64,000 nucleotides of DNA from Reichenbachiella agariperforans (GTDB lineage: Bacteria > Bacteroidota > Bacteroidia > Cytophagales > Cyclobacteriaceae): NCBI RefSeq assembly GCF_900142205.1, contig NZ_FRAA01000004.1:186001-250000 (forward strand), given 5' to 3'. Below the pieces are notes generated by a model that worked only from the letters and a program-made list of their open reading frames with translations, was not told the DNA's origin and searched no databases. The stretch's first letter is position 1, and every line of letters begins with the position of its first letter. Of this stretch, positions 54,301 through 63,059 are shown one piece after another. The position numbers were made by a program, and so were the translations under genes.

Positions 54301-57300
54301 TTAAAACTCAACTTTGAGTCCTAGGGAATAATAACTCCCCGTCTCATACTCTCGGGTGATATAGTCAAAGCCATAGCGAGTGTCCAGCCCATAGTAGTTC
54401 ACCTCTTGTATTTTCCCTTCGTCAAACTTCCCGTCCATGTTTTGGTCTCGGTACTGCACGATCTTGGCATTGAGCAGGTTTTGCACACCTGCCTTGAGCG
54501 TGAGCGAAGGGGTAATCTGTTGCTGCAGCACCAGATCTAGTGTCGTGCGTCCTTGCTCATAAATGGGTGATACCCGCGGGCCTCCCGCTGCAATCATGCG
54601 CTGGCCAATGCTATTGACTAGTACACTGAAGGTAGTGCCCCACTCTGGCTGCTCGAAGTACAAGCTGGCATTGAACACATAGGGCGCTGCTCCCACAAAT
54701 ACACGTGGCTTACCATCGGCCGGTACTTCGGCAGAGGTACTGTCCAACTCCAGTACTTTCACCTCATTTTTCATCACGGCATAGTTGGCAATGATGGAAA
54801 AATACTGCATCGGCTTCCAAGGAATAAAGCCCAAGTTTTTGCGAGCTTCCAGCTCTATCCCTTTCACTGTAGCCTCAGGGGAATTGACAAAATAGAGGTA
54901 GCGATTGCCAGACTGGAAGCTAGTATTTGTACGATCGGCCAACTCTATGATGTTTTCCATACCCTTATAAAACACACCAACCGCAAGAAATTCACCAGGT
55001 GTAGGGTAGTACTCCCATCTCAGGTCGTAGTTGTGAATAGTAGCATCTTGCAGCCCAGCATCACCAAATATGCGACTGTTGATTTCAAAATCGTAATAAG
55101 CAAATGGGGCTGACTCCCGGTAGGCTGGTCGATCTATGGTCTTGCCATAGGAGGTTGTTATCCGCATGTCATCGGAGATGTTCCAGTTGAGACTGGCAGA
55201 TGGCAGCCAGTATTCGTTGACTGGCCCACTAGTGAGTGTATCACCCACAGGCAAGCCTGTTTTGCGATCATAACCGTATGTGGTGATCAGCTCTCGATCC
55301 AGCTCATCGAAGAGCTTGCGCGAATAGTACTCATAGCGCATGCCCACATTCACTTGTAATTTTTTGTTAATCGGTAGCTCCGTGCCGATATAGGCAGCTG
55401 TATAGTCATTGACCGCTCTAAATAGTCCTTCACTATAATCCCTACCAATATACGTCCCGCCAGTAAAGCCGTCACCATTGACATCATCGGGATCTATGAC
55501 TAGTGAATCGTTGACAATATCACTCAGCTGATACCATGGCGCCTCTATTGTACCTGTAGAGTAGATGTCTGAACCGCCTGGGTTGCTATAGGCCAGATAA
55601 TAGTACCAACTTTCGAAGCTTCGCTCCTGAGACTGATGCATGGTGCCTGCTTTGACCAGATACTTGTCCCAGAGCTTCACTCGGTAGTCTAGACCGTAGC
55701 TGGTTCCATCTTCTTCTGTGAAGACCGAGCCTCTACGCAGTACCGCGTCTCCAGTGCCTCTGATCTGGTAAGTACCAGAGGAAATCGTAGCGTCAGCCAC
55801 ATCGAAAGTATGTGACTGCAGGTCTGGTGTAGCACTGGAGGAGAAGTTCTTTCCCACCCGCCAGTCGATCTCATGCGCACCTAAGGTGTGTTGTCCCCCT
55901 AGTTGTACGGTATACAAGTCCTGCACCGTGTACTCATAATTGACCTCACGTGTTCTGTTAAAATTATCATTTGTCACATACTCATTTTTGTCCCGGATAT
56001 TGGTACGGTCGTCTACCGTGTGGTTATAAAACCCCGTAAACTCCAGTCGATGATGATCGTTGATTTTCAGTCCCAGCGTCTGCAAGGCACTGATCCGTAG
56101 ATTTTCCCGATAGAGACTGTCCACCCCTTCAAAATCCAGTTCTTCTCTTTCTGCTCCCTCTATATCATTCTGAGGTATGGAATTTCCGTTGGTATAGCCC
56201 GTCACAAACTGACTCTGGGTCGTGTAGTTGAGTGAGGTTAGGTTATTGAGCCTAGCGTTACCGATCTTCCAGGAGTCATAGTAGTTGATGCCCAGTCGCT
56301 TGTCAAAATCAGTCTTTTTCTTTTTCAAGTCATAGGGCTTAGGAAAATTGAGCGTGAGATCACGCAGTGCATAGGGGTTTTTATCAGGGAATAAGTAAGA
56401 AGGGTCATACAGCCGCCGGTCGTATTCCCGATCCTCCAGACCACCACCCCACCAGTCACTTGCAGAGGAGCCACTATTGGTATAACCGTCGGCATAGGAG
56501 GAGCCTGGTCGGTACTGTGCAGAAAATCCAATTTGTATTCTTCTCGCTGTATTGGATTGTTTGGTAGATACATTGACAAGCCCCCCTGCAAAACCTCCTC
56601 TCAACTCAGGAGCTGGGCTTTTATAAACCAGAATATTATCAATCAATCCACTGGGCAATAGATTGAAAGAAAAAGCCCGTTGATCTGCCTCTGTGCTAGG
56701 TGCCATCATACCATTGATATAGGTCATGGTGTAGCGCTGAGACATGCCTCGGATCAGTACAAAGTTGTTCATCAGATTGACTCCAGGTACTCGCTGCATC
56801 ACATCCGCTGCATCTCTGTCTAGCGAGCGGGTGATCTGCTGGCTGGAGATACCGGTGAGTACGACATTGCTGCGCTGGATCTCGCTCATCAGCGAGATCT
56901 CTGTGGAGTTTTGGATCGGAGCAAACTGAACTGGGATATTACCTCTCACGACGACCTCTCCCAGCTCAGTGGAGCTTTGGTTTAGGGGTATTTCTATCAC
57001 AGATGTATTGTTTTGGAGGACTTTGACCTCCTCCAGCCGACGGGTCTGATAGCCCACGAAAGAAACTACCACTGTATAGACTCCCACAGGCACTTCCCTA
57101 AACTCGAAAGTACCGTCCACACTCACGGTAGTGCCTAGTCCAGTGCCCTCTATCCGAACTGTAGCGCCTATCAGCGCATCGCTGTGGCTATCTGCATCGT
57201 AGACCTTGCCTTTGAGTCCTCCAGTCTGTGGGGGCATTTTTCGCTTGATCACCACGCGACCATTCATGACTTTGTAACTGAGATTGTTTGTCGCTAGAAT

Positions 57301-57585
57301 ATCGTCGAGGATCCTGCTACCCGTGACCTGATCATAGGTAGCATTGACCAAAATTCCTTGGATATCTGTTTCACTGTAGATGAATTTGGCACTCATTTTT
57401 TGTTCCAGTTGCATGAGAACGCTCTTGAGAGAGCACCCATGACACTGGATAGAAACCTGCGCATCGAGTACGCCCTGAGCTGCCTGTAACGGTGAGACTC
57501 CTAGCCATAGTAGCACCAGAAGACTCATTAGTTTTTGGAGATTTTCACTCCTTAGAAACCACCTATGCGGTAATTTTTTTTTCAT
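54301..57585 (-). CDS. TonB-dependent receptor with STN signalling domain (FecA-like)
   Basis: This 1094-residue outer-membrane receptor has a signal peptide and an STN domain (about residues 45-110). A carboxypeptidase-regulatory-like beta domain follows (about 120-205, GGLKGKVYDADS to VSFVGYQTRRLEEV). The plug (about 215-345) includes DVMQRVPGVNLM and LRGGFAGGLVNVSTKQ. The 22-strand barrel ends ETGSYYSLGLKVEF with a terminal Phe. STN domains pass the ligand-bound signal to FecR across the membrane, matching the fecR-fecI genes directly upstream. No SusD homologue is present, so it is not a typical glycan system. The substrate is unknown. Confidence 0.94.
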   Translation of the reverse strand: MKKKLPHRWFLRSENLQKLMSLLVLLWLGVSPLQAAQGVLDAQVSIQCHGCSLKSVLMQLEQKMSAKFIYSETDIQGILVNATYDQVTGSRILDDILATNNLSYKVMNGRVVIKRKMPPQTGGLKGKVYDADSHSDALIGATVRIEGTGLGTTVSVDGTFEFREVPVGVYTVVVSFVGYQTRRLEEVKVLQNNTSVIEIPLNQSSTELGEVVVRGNIPVQFAPIQNSTEISLMSEIQRSNVVLTGISSQQITRSLDRDAADVMQRVPGVNLMNNFVLIRGMSQRYTMTYINGMMAPSTEADQRAFSFNLLPSGLIDNILVYKSPAPELRGGFAGGLVNVSTKQSNTARRIQIGFSAQYRPGSSYADGYTNSGSSASDWWGGGLEDREYDRRLYDPSYLFPDKNPYALRDLTLNFPKPYDLKKKKTDFDKRLGINYYDSWKIGNARLNNLTSLNYTTQSQFVTGYTNGNSIPQNDIEGAEREELDFEGVDSLYRENLRISALQTLGLKINDHHRLEFTGFYNHTVDDRTNIRDKNEYVTNDNFNRTREVNYEYTVQDLYTVQLGGQHTLGAHEIDWRVGKNFSSSATPDLQSHTFDVADATISSGTYQIRGTGDAVLRRGSVFTEEDGTSYGLDYRVKLWDKYLVKAGTMHQSQERSFESWYYYLAYSNPGGSDIYSTGTIEAPWYQLSDIVNDSLVIDPDDVNGDGFTGGTYIGRDYSEGLFRAVNDYTAAYIGTELPINKKLQVNVGMRYEYYSRKLFDELDRELITTYGYDRKTGLPVGDTLTSGPVNEYWLPSASLNWNISDDMRITTSYGKTIDRPAYRESAPFAYYDFEINSRIFGDAGLQDATIHNYDLRWEYYPTPGEFLAVGVFYKGMENIIELADRTNTSFQSGNRYLYFVNSPEATVKGIELEARKNLGFIPWKPMQYFSIIANYAVMKNEVKVLELDSTSAEVPADGKPRVFVGAAPYVFNASLYFEQPEWGTTFSVLVNSIGQRMIAAGGPRVSPIYEQGRTTLDLVLQQQITPSLTLKAGVQNLLNAKIVQYRDQNMDGKFDEGKIQEVNYYGLDTRYGFDYITREYETGSYYSLGLKVEF

Positions 57586-57651
57586 AGTTTTGTTGACTTA
57601 CTTATTATTAAACATACAAGGGGTGGCTGTTGGCGCAGCTCCCCTTGTTCT

Positions 57652-58602
57652 TTATTTTTCTTTGATCAAGATGCTCTTAACACCTAGAGGCTCCACTTCA
57701 AAAGGGTACAACTCCTGCATCATCCGCAATATCTGATGTAACTCTAGCCCTGTAAAATCTCCTGAAAAAGGATGTGTCCTAAGCGACTCAGCTTCTAGAT
57801 TAATCTCCACCTTGAAGTAGTTTTCGAGATACCAGACAATCTCTTCCATCGAGCTATTGTCGAAGCTAAGACTACCTCCTCTCCAATCCGTATAGAGAGA
57901 TAGCGCTCGGTGATCCCTGTACAGCTCCTGACCTCTGCGTACCAATCGATCGCCTGGCAACATAGTAGCCAGTACATCAACGGAGTTACTTACCTGAACT
58001 TTCCCTGTTTTAACAAGTACCTCATATGCTTCTAGATCGGGAAGTGCTTTGACATTGAAGGAGGTTCCTAATACGCGTGTGTTCCAATCTCCAGCATGCA
58101 CTACAAATGGCTTCTCAGGGTTTTTCTCTACTTCGAAGAATGCTTCTCCCGTGAGATCTACTCTCCGCTCCTCCCCTAGAAAGAGATAATTGTAGCTCAA
58201 AACACTACCTGACCTCACCCAGACTTTGGAACCATCTGGCAGATCTACGACGAGCATCTTGCCTTTGGGTACTTCCACACTTTTGGTCGCAAGCGTGTAG
58301 AGCTCTTGATAGATACTCTGTCTATACGCTACCATGAGCCACGTAGAAACAAGAAGTATCGTTACAACTGCTGCCCAACGGTATGGCACCTTAAGTTGAC
58401 GCTTGTAGTCTATTTTTTTCGTGATTTTTTGCCACATCCTAGCACCAAGTTTCACCTCATGGTTTCGGACATAGGTCAGATGTAGATCATCCTCTAGCAG
58501 ATCAAAGTGCTCATACCACGTATCCATTTCCTCCCTTTCAGTACCCGTAATGGTATTCTCAGCAAAGCGATCTAACAAATACTTGATTCTATTCTCATCC
58601 AT
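57652..58602 (-). CDS. fecR: FecR family anti-sigma/signal transducer
   Basis: This 316-residue protein has a short cytoplasmic helical part (RIKYLLDRFAENTITGTE) that holds the sigma factor, then one span (WAAVVTILLVSTWLMVAY). A periplasmic FecR domain follows (VVDLPDGSKVWVRSGSVLSY, then GEAFFEVEKNPEKPFVVHAG). A C-terminal domain of the DUF4974 type (SLSFDNSSMEEIVWYLENYF) contacts the STN domain of the receptor. It lies between the FecI and receptor genes, 66 bases before the receptor start. Confidence 0.94.
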   Translation of the reverse strand: MDENRIKYLLDRFAENTITGTEREEMDTWYEHFDLLEDDLHLTYVRNHEVKLGARMWQKITKKIDYKRQLKVPYRWAAVVTILLVSTWLMVAYRQSIYQELYTLATKSVEVPKGKMLVVDLPDGSKVWVRSGSVLSYNYLFLGEERRVDLTGEAFFEVEKNPEKPFVVHAGDWNTRVLGTSFNVKALPDLEAYEVLVKTGKVQVSNSVDVLATMLPGDRLVRRGQELYRDHRALSLYTDWRGGSLSFDNSSMEEIVWYLENYFKVEINLEAESLRTHPFSGDFTGLELHQILRMMQELYPFEVEPLGVKSILIKEK

Positions 58603-58770
58603 ATGCTACGCCGCTATTTTGGCGTTCACACATAGAGTTACCCCAGAGCTTCACTTCCCTAGGTCGATTTTATTATGCTATCATTAAAAGAAAAGTAACG
58701 GAGTAACAATTAGATAAAGTACCAGTTGATGCCTAGGGAGTCCTCTCCTGTATCAAGTGTATGGGGTGAC

Positions 58771-59364
58771 TTAGGCCTGAGCACCTGTCATCGTATAAAA
58801 AAACAAACTAGCCAGTAGATAATCTGGACAGTGGTTGCGCAAATATTGGAGAGAATAATTGATATGGTACTCCACCGTTTTGTCAGTGATGCCCATGCGA
58901 TCAGCAATCTCCTTATTGCTCAAAAAATCCACCCTACTCAACTCAAACACACGACGAGATTTGTTCGGCAGACATTGAATGAGCTGCTCTATTTTGTCCA
59001 ATAGATCTCCTTGGACTACACTGCGCTCCAATTGTTGATCTGACTTAATTGCCTGATACTTGATCTCCGCATGATGAGCACTGTGACGGTACAGGTTTCT
59101 AAAGTGCAGTAATATTTTATTCTTTACAGAACCATAGAGATATGCACTCAATGACCTTTCGATTTCCACTTTCTGTCGGTTCTCCCAGAGCTGAACAAAA
59201 ACCTCTTGAACCATCTCTTCTGCCAAATATGTATCATCCAACCTTTTGTAAACATGTATATACAGTGGTTTCCAAAAATGAGCATAGATCGCTTCAAATG
59301 CCTCTCTATCTCCTTTTTTTAGTGCAGGTATTAAATTAGCATCACTACTTGTGTCGAATATCAT
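58771..59364 (-). CDS. fecI: FecI-like ECF sigma-70 factor
   Basis: This sigma factor of 197 residues belongs to the Bacteroidota FecI-like group. Region 2 has YAHFWKPLYIHVYKRL and EEMVQEVFVQLWENR. Region 4 has CLPNKSRRVFELSRVDFLSNKEIADRMG and the HTH TDKTVEYHINYSLQYLR. I start it at the ATG at 59364, because the longer reading begins at a TTG that is part of a -7 promoter box (59389-59396). It is divergent from a second, unrelated ECF gene 288 bases away. It presumably drives its own operon when the receptor signals. Confidence 0.94.
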   Translation of the reverse strand: MIFDTSSDANLIPALKKGDREAFEAIYAHFWKPLYIHVYKRLDDTYLAEEMVQEVFVQLWENRQKVEIERSLSAYLYGSVKNKILLHFRNLYRHSAHHAEIKYQAIKSDQQLERSVVQGDLLDKIEQLIQCLPNKSRRVFELSRVDFLSNKEIADRMGITDKTVEYHINYSLQYLRNHCPDYLLASLFFYTMTGAQA

Positions 59365-59388
59365 ATTGAAGCATAAGTTGGAGTACAC

Positions 59389-59396
59389 CAAATTTA
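59389..59396 (-). promoter_or_regulatory. -7 element (TAAATTTG) before fecI
   Basis: On minus the bases read TAAATTTG, an exact TAnnTTTG match. Transcription would begin near 59382, about 18 bases before the chosen ATG. The -33 position reads TAGA, so only the -7 part is supported. Confidence 0.45.
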
Positions 59397-59651
59397 TGTA
59401 TCAACATCAGATCGATCTATAAATATCCTTTATGAAAACATTAAATTTAGAAAAATATAAAGTACAGCGCTTTAGACCATAATTGATAATGAAACATTGA
59501 AGAAATCAAAATCACTAAATTCTTCAAGCTGTGAAACTCTTTTTATACCTTGAGTTTGAAAGGAAACTGTGAGGCATATAACTTATCAAAACTAGCCACG
59601 TTTCTATTGTCTTTTTAGACACATCTAATCTGAGGACGCCTAAAAGTAACC

Positions 59652-60233
59652 ATGGAAGAAAACACCGAGAAAAATGAATATTCACCTCAGGAGCAGCAGC
59701 AGCTATTTGATCACGAGTTCATGCCTCAGCTCAATGCCCTATACAATTTTGCTTATAAACTAACCTATGACGAAGATGACGCCAAAGACCTAGTTCAAGA
59801 CACCTACATGAAGGCGCATCGTTTCATCAATTCTTTTCAAAAGGGAACTAATGCCAAGGCATGGTTGTTTCGAATTCTGAAAAACAGTTTCATCAACGAG
59901 TATAGAAAGAAAAGCAAGCAACCCTCCAAAGTCGACTATCAAGAAGTCGAGGGATACTACAACTCCGAAGGAACTGATAAGCCATCCGTCACGACAGACC
60001 TACGTGTAGATACTGTCAAGAACATGATGGGAGACGAAATCACCAATGCGCTCAACAGCCTAGATGTAGATTTTAAAACCGTCATCATTCTTTGTGACCT
60101 AGAAGGTTTCACTTACGACGAGATGGCAAAAATTTTGGATATCCCGATCGGTACAGTAAGGTCTCGGATACACCGAGCAAGAAACCTACTCAAAGAAAAA
60201 CTAGCCAACTATGCGGCTAGTATGGGGTATTAA
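59652..60233 (+). CDS. ECF sigma-70 factor (RpoE/SigH-like)
   Basis: This 193-residue factor is distinct from the FecI type. Region 2 shows ALYNFAYKLTYDEDDAKDLVQDTYMKAHRF and region 4 VIILCDLEGFTYDEMAKILDIPIGTVRSRIHRARNLL. An acidic, serine-rich linker lies between them. It is followed by a small zinc-type anti-sigma gene, so it probably responds to envelope or oxidative stress. The pair gene start lies 67 bases after its stop. The two long quotes here are parts of conserved regions; the strongest markers are DLVQDTYMKA and GTVRSRIHRAR. Confidence 0.93.
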   Translation: MEENTEKNEYSPQEQQQLFDHEFMPQLNALYNFAYKLTYDEDDAKDLVQDTYMKAHRFINSFQKGTNAKAWLFRILKNSFINEYRKKSKQPSKVDYQEVEGYYNSEGTDKPSVTTDLRVDTVKNMMGDEITNALNSLDVDFKTVIILCDLEGFTYDEMAKILDIPIGTVRSRIHRARNLLKEKLANYAASMGY

Positions 60234-60300
60234 GACAACAAGAACAGTAGAAACCGTGGGATTAAAACAGTACATACACAACATAAAACTCCAAACAGGG

Positions 60301-60534
60301 ATGGCTAAATGCTCTGACTACATCGCATTGATTCATGATGTCATAGACAACCAATCTTCTCCTGCACAAGAAGTATATCTGAGAAGACACTTAAAATTGT
60401 GCTTAAAATGTGTAGATAAACTAAATTTGGAGCAGGAATTAAAAAAAGCCATTCAGCACAAGATGACAAACAAAGAAGTCCCCGCTGGGCTGGCAGAGTC
60501 TATCCGTAGTAAAATCGAGAAGTCAACTTTCTAA
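60301..60534 (+). CDS. zinc-type anti-sigma factor (RsrA-like)
   Basis: This 77-residue protein has the ZAS pattern: an early cysteine (AKCSDYIALIHDVIDN) and the HxxxCxxC motif in HLKLCLKC, followed by helical segments that would wrap the sigma factor. Bacteroidota homologues are often labelled mycothiol-system anti-sigma-R factors, although the phylum is not known to make mycothiol. The ATG at 60301 is chosen over the frame's first start, which overlaps the sigma gene. It lies seven bases before gmk. Redox control through the cysteines is inferred. Confidence 0.85.
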   Translation: MAKCSDYIALIHDVIDNQSSPAQEVYLRRHLKLCLKCVDKLNLEQELKKAIQHKMTNKEVPAGLAESIRSKIEKSTF

Positions 60535-60541
60535 AAGCCTC

Positions 60542-61114
60542 ATGCACCAAGGAAAAGCCATTATATTCTCAGCACCGTCTGGTTCTGGAAAAACGACCAT
60601 TGTCAAACACCTACTGTCACAAATCCCCGAACTGGCATTCAGCATCTCTGCATCCACTCGAGACAAAAGAGGTCGTAGTGAGACTCACGGGAAAGATTAC
60701 CACTTTCTAAGCCCCGAGGCGTTCAAAGAAAAAATAGACAAAGACGAATTCATCGAATGGGAAGAAGTCTATGAAGGCAATTTCTACGGCACACTCAAAT
60801 CAGAAATCGACAGAATCTGGAGCAACGGCCAGCACGTCATATTCGATGTAGATGTCAAAGGCGGTCTAAACCTTAAAGAATACTTTGGCGACAATGCACT
60901 AGCTATCTTCGTCAAGGTTATAGACATGGAGACGTTGGCAGAGCGCCTCAAAGACCGTGGAACAGAGGATGAAAAAAGTCTATCACGAAGACTCTTCAAA
61001 GCCAAATTCGAGATGTCCTTTGAAAACAAATTTGACCAAGTCATCATCAATGACAACCTCGAAGAGTCTTTTGCCGAGAGCAAAAAAATAGTGCAAGCCT
61101 TCTTAAATTCATGA
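60542..61114 (+). CDS. gmk: guanylate kinase
   Basis: Gmk phosphorylates GMP to GDP. The 190-residue protein has the P-loop SAPSGSGKTT near residue 12, the GMP-binding STRDKRGRSETHGKDYHFL region, and FDVDVKGGLNLK in the core. The lid region GTEDEKSLSRRL follows. Length and layout fit the family. The TGA overlaps the ATG of nadD (ATGA), so these two are translationally coupled. Confidence 0.97.
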   Translation: MHQGKAIIFSAPSGSGKTTIVKHLLSQIPELAFSISASTRDKRGRSETHGKDYHFLSPEAFKEKIDKDEFIEWEEVYEGNFYGTLKSEIDRIWSNGQHVIFDVDVKGGLNLKEYFGDNALAIFVKVIDMETLAERLKDRGTEDEKSLSRRLFKAKFEMSFENKFDQVIINDNLEESFAESKKIVQAFLNS

Positions 61115-61695
61115 ATAACATGCGCAGTGTAGGCTTGTTTTTTGGATCATTCAATCCCATTCACATCGGTCACATGATTATTGCCCAGGCGGTGATCGAT
61201 GCGGGCAGTGTAGACGAACTATGGTTCATCGTGAGTCCACAGAACCCTTTCAAAAAAAACAGCAACCTGCTTCATGAATTTGACAGACTAGAAATGGTCG
61301 AAGCTGCGATTCAAGACCAACCGCAGATGAAAACATCTGACGTAGAATTCAACTTACCAAAACCGAGCTATACCGTCCAAACTCTAGCCGTACTATCCGA
61401 AAAACATCCAGACAAATCATTCAAACTTATCATAGGTGAAGACAATTTGACACATTTTCACAAGTGGAAAAACCACGAAGAAATTCTAAAACATCATCAG
61501 CTCATTGTCTATCCACGTCCTAATGCTCGTGCACCCAAAATAGACATAGAAGATAAGGCGGACTTTATCAAAGCGCCCATGCTGCACATATCGGCGACTT
61601 ATATCCGTGAAGCCATAGAAAAGGGGCACTCGATCAAATACCTAGTGCCCCCTGAAGTAGACTATCTCATTAAGAGTAAAAAGCTCTACAATTAG
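61111..61695 (+). CDS. nadD: nicotinate-nucleotide adenylyltransferase
   Basis: NadD forms nicotinate adenine dinucleotide from NaMN and ATP in NAD synthesis. The 194-residue protein shows GSFNPIHIGHM, WFIVSPQNPFKK, LIIGEDNLTHFHKW and the C-terminal ISATYIREAIEKG, the adenylyltransferase signature. It overlaps gmk at its start, and its TAG stop shares bases with the frr stop on the other strand. Confidence 0.96.
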   Translation: MNNMRSVGLFFGSFNPIHIGHMIIAQAVIDAGSVDELWFIVSPQNPFKKNSNLLHEFDRLEMVEAAIQDQPQMKTSDVEFNLPKPSYTVQTLAVLSEKHPDKSFKLIIGEDNLTHFHKWKNHEEILKHHQLIVYPRPNARAPKIDIEDKADFIKAPMLHISATYIREAIEKGHSIKYLVPPEVDYLIKSKKLYN

Positions 61696-62252
61696 ATCGT
61701 CATAATATCCTTTTCCTTTAACACGAAAAGCTCATCGATTTTAGCTACATGTGCATCAGTGATTTTTTGAACCTCGGCTTCTGCAGTTTTGATCTCATCC
61801 TCTGACGCGCCATCTTTCAGTAGTTTTTTCAAGGACTCATTGGTGTCCTTACGCACATTCCTCAAACTGATTTTACCATTTTCTGCTTCATTTTTAGCTT
61901 GCTTTACTAAATCACGTCTTCTATCCTCAGTCAATGCTGGTATATTGATACGAATTTGCTCCCCATCATTCTGCGGATTCAATCCCAAATCACTATTCAT
62001 GATGGCGCGCTCGATCTCAGCGATCATATTTTTTTCCCATGGCTTCACAGCGAGTGTCCTAGCATCAGGTGTATTGATGGAGGCTACTTGAGTGATCGGT
62101 GTTGGACTACCATAGTAATCCACCATCAAGCTATCCAACATGTTAGGCATGGCCTTTCCTGCTCGTATTTTGATTAGCTCTTGGCCACAGTGGGTTACAG
62201 ATTTGTCCATTTGTTCTTTGGCTTCATCCAAAAACATTTCGATCTCTTCCAT
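61692..62252 (-). CDS. frr: ribosome recycling factor
   Basis: RRF splits the post-termination ribosome with EF-G. The 186-residue protein has the family segments IRAGKAMPNMLDSLMVDYYG, PITQVASINTPDARTL, PWEKNMIAEIERAI and ALTEDRRRDLVKQAK. The conserved arginine near IRAGKA is present. It follows pyrH by 38 bases, the usual pyrH-frr order. Its stop overlaps that of nadD. Confidence 0.97.
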   Translation of the reverse strand: MEEIEMFLDEAKEQMDKSVTHCGQELIKIRAGKAMPNMLDSLMVDYYGSPTPITQVASINTPDARTLAVKPWEKNMIAEIERAIMNSDLGLNPQNDGEQIRINIPALTEDRRRDLVKQAKNEAENGKISLRNVRKDTNESLKKLLKDGASEDEIKTAEAEVQKITDAHVAKIDELFVLKEKDIMTI

Positions 62253-62290
62253 GTCTTAATTCTATCTATGTGTTATTATAAATGTATGCT

Positions 62291-62995
62291 TTATGAAATT
62301 AAGGTTCCTACATCCGCTCCTTTGGCGATTTCTAATAGATTCCCTTTTTTGTTCATATCAAAAACGATAATAGGCAGATTATTTTCTTGACATAACGTAA
62401 ATGCCGTCATATCCATCACGTTTAGCCCTTTTTCGTACACCTCTTGAAAACTAATGTCCTGATAACGGGTGGCGGTAGGATCTTTCTCTGGGTCAGCGGT
62501 ATATACACCATCCACTCGTGTACCTTTCAGTACCACATCTGCTTCTACTTCGATGGCTCGCAAACTGGCCGTAGAATCAGTCGTAAAATAAGGATTGCCA
62601 ATACCCGCACCGAATATAACGATACGTCCTTTTTCGAGATGCCTCACTGCACGCCTCTTGATAAATGGCTCACAGACCTCCTCAATTTTGATACCTGACA
62701 TGAGTCTCGTATAAAGCCCTGCTCCTTCTAGTGCAGACTGTAGCGCCATTGCATTGATCACGGTCGCTAGCATACCCATGTAGTCTCCCTGTACACGATC
62801 AATTCCAGAACTTTCGGCCTGTACTCCTCTGAAGATATTACCACCACCGATCACAATCGCCAGCTCTATACCTTCGTCGTACACTTTTTTGATGTCCTGG
62901 ACATACTGTTCCAGTCTTGAAGCGTCTATCCCATACTGATTATCGCCCATTAATGCTTCACCACTCAGCTTCAATAATATTCTTTTGTACTTCAT
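62291..62995 (-). CDS. pyrH: UMP kinase
   Basis: PyrH phosphorylates UMP to UDP. The 234-residue amino-acid-kinase-fold protein shows [42 protein letters not shown]-like (here [13 protein letters not shown]) and [29 protein letters not shown] is the final signature. It lies upstream of frr and 64 bases after the BCCP stop, with a -7 promoter element in that gap. Confidence 0.97.
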   Translation of the reverse strand: MKYKRILLKLSGEALMGDNQYGIDASRLEQYVQDIKKVYDEGIELAIVIGGGNIFRGVQAESSGIDRVQGDYMGMLATVINAMALQSALEGAGLYTRLMSGIKIEEVCEPFIKRRAVRHLEKGRIVIFGAGIGNPYFTTDSTASLRAIEVEADVVLKGTRVDGVYTADPEKDPTATRYQDISFQEVYEKGLNVMDMTAFTLCQENNLPIIVFDMNKKGNLLEIAKGADVGTLIS

Positions 62996-63032
62996 CTATC
63001 AGGTATTATTCCTATTTGTGTTTCAAATCCTA

Positions 63033-63040
63033 CAAATATA
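63033..63040 (-). promoter_or_regulatory. -7 element (TATATTTG) of the pyrH-frr promoter
   Basis: On minus the bases read TATATTTG, an exact TAnnTTTG match, 37 bases before the pyrH ATG. The best -33 candidate is TTTA with a 20-base spacer. Confidence 0.45.
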
Positions 63041-63059
63041 GAATGGAATTCGACATCAT

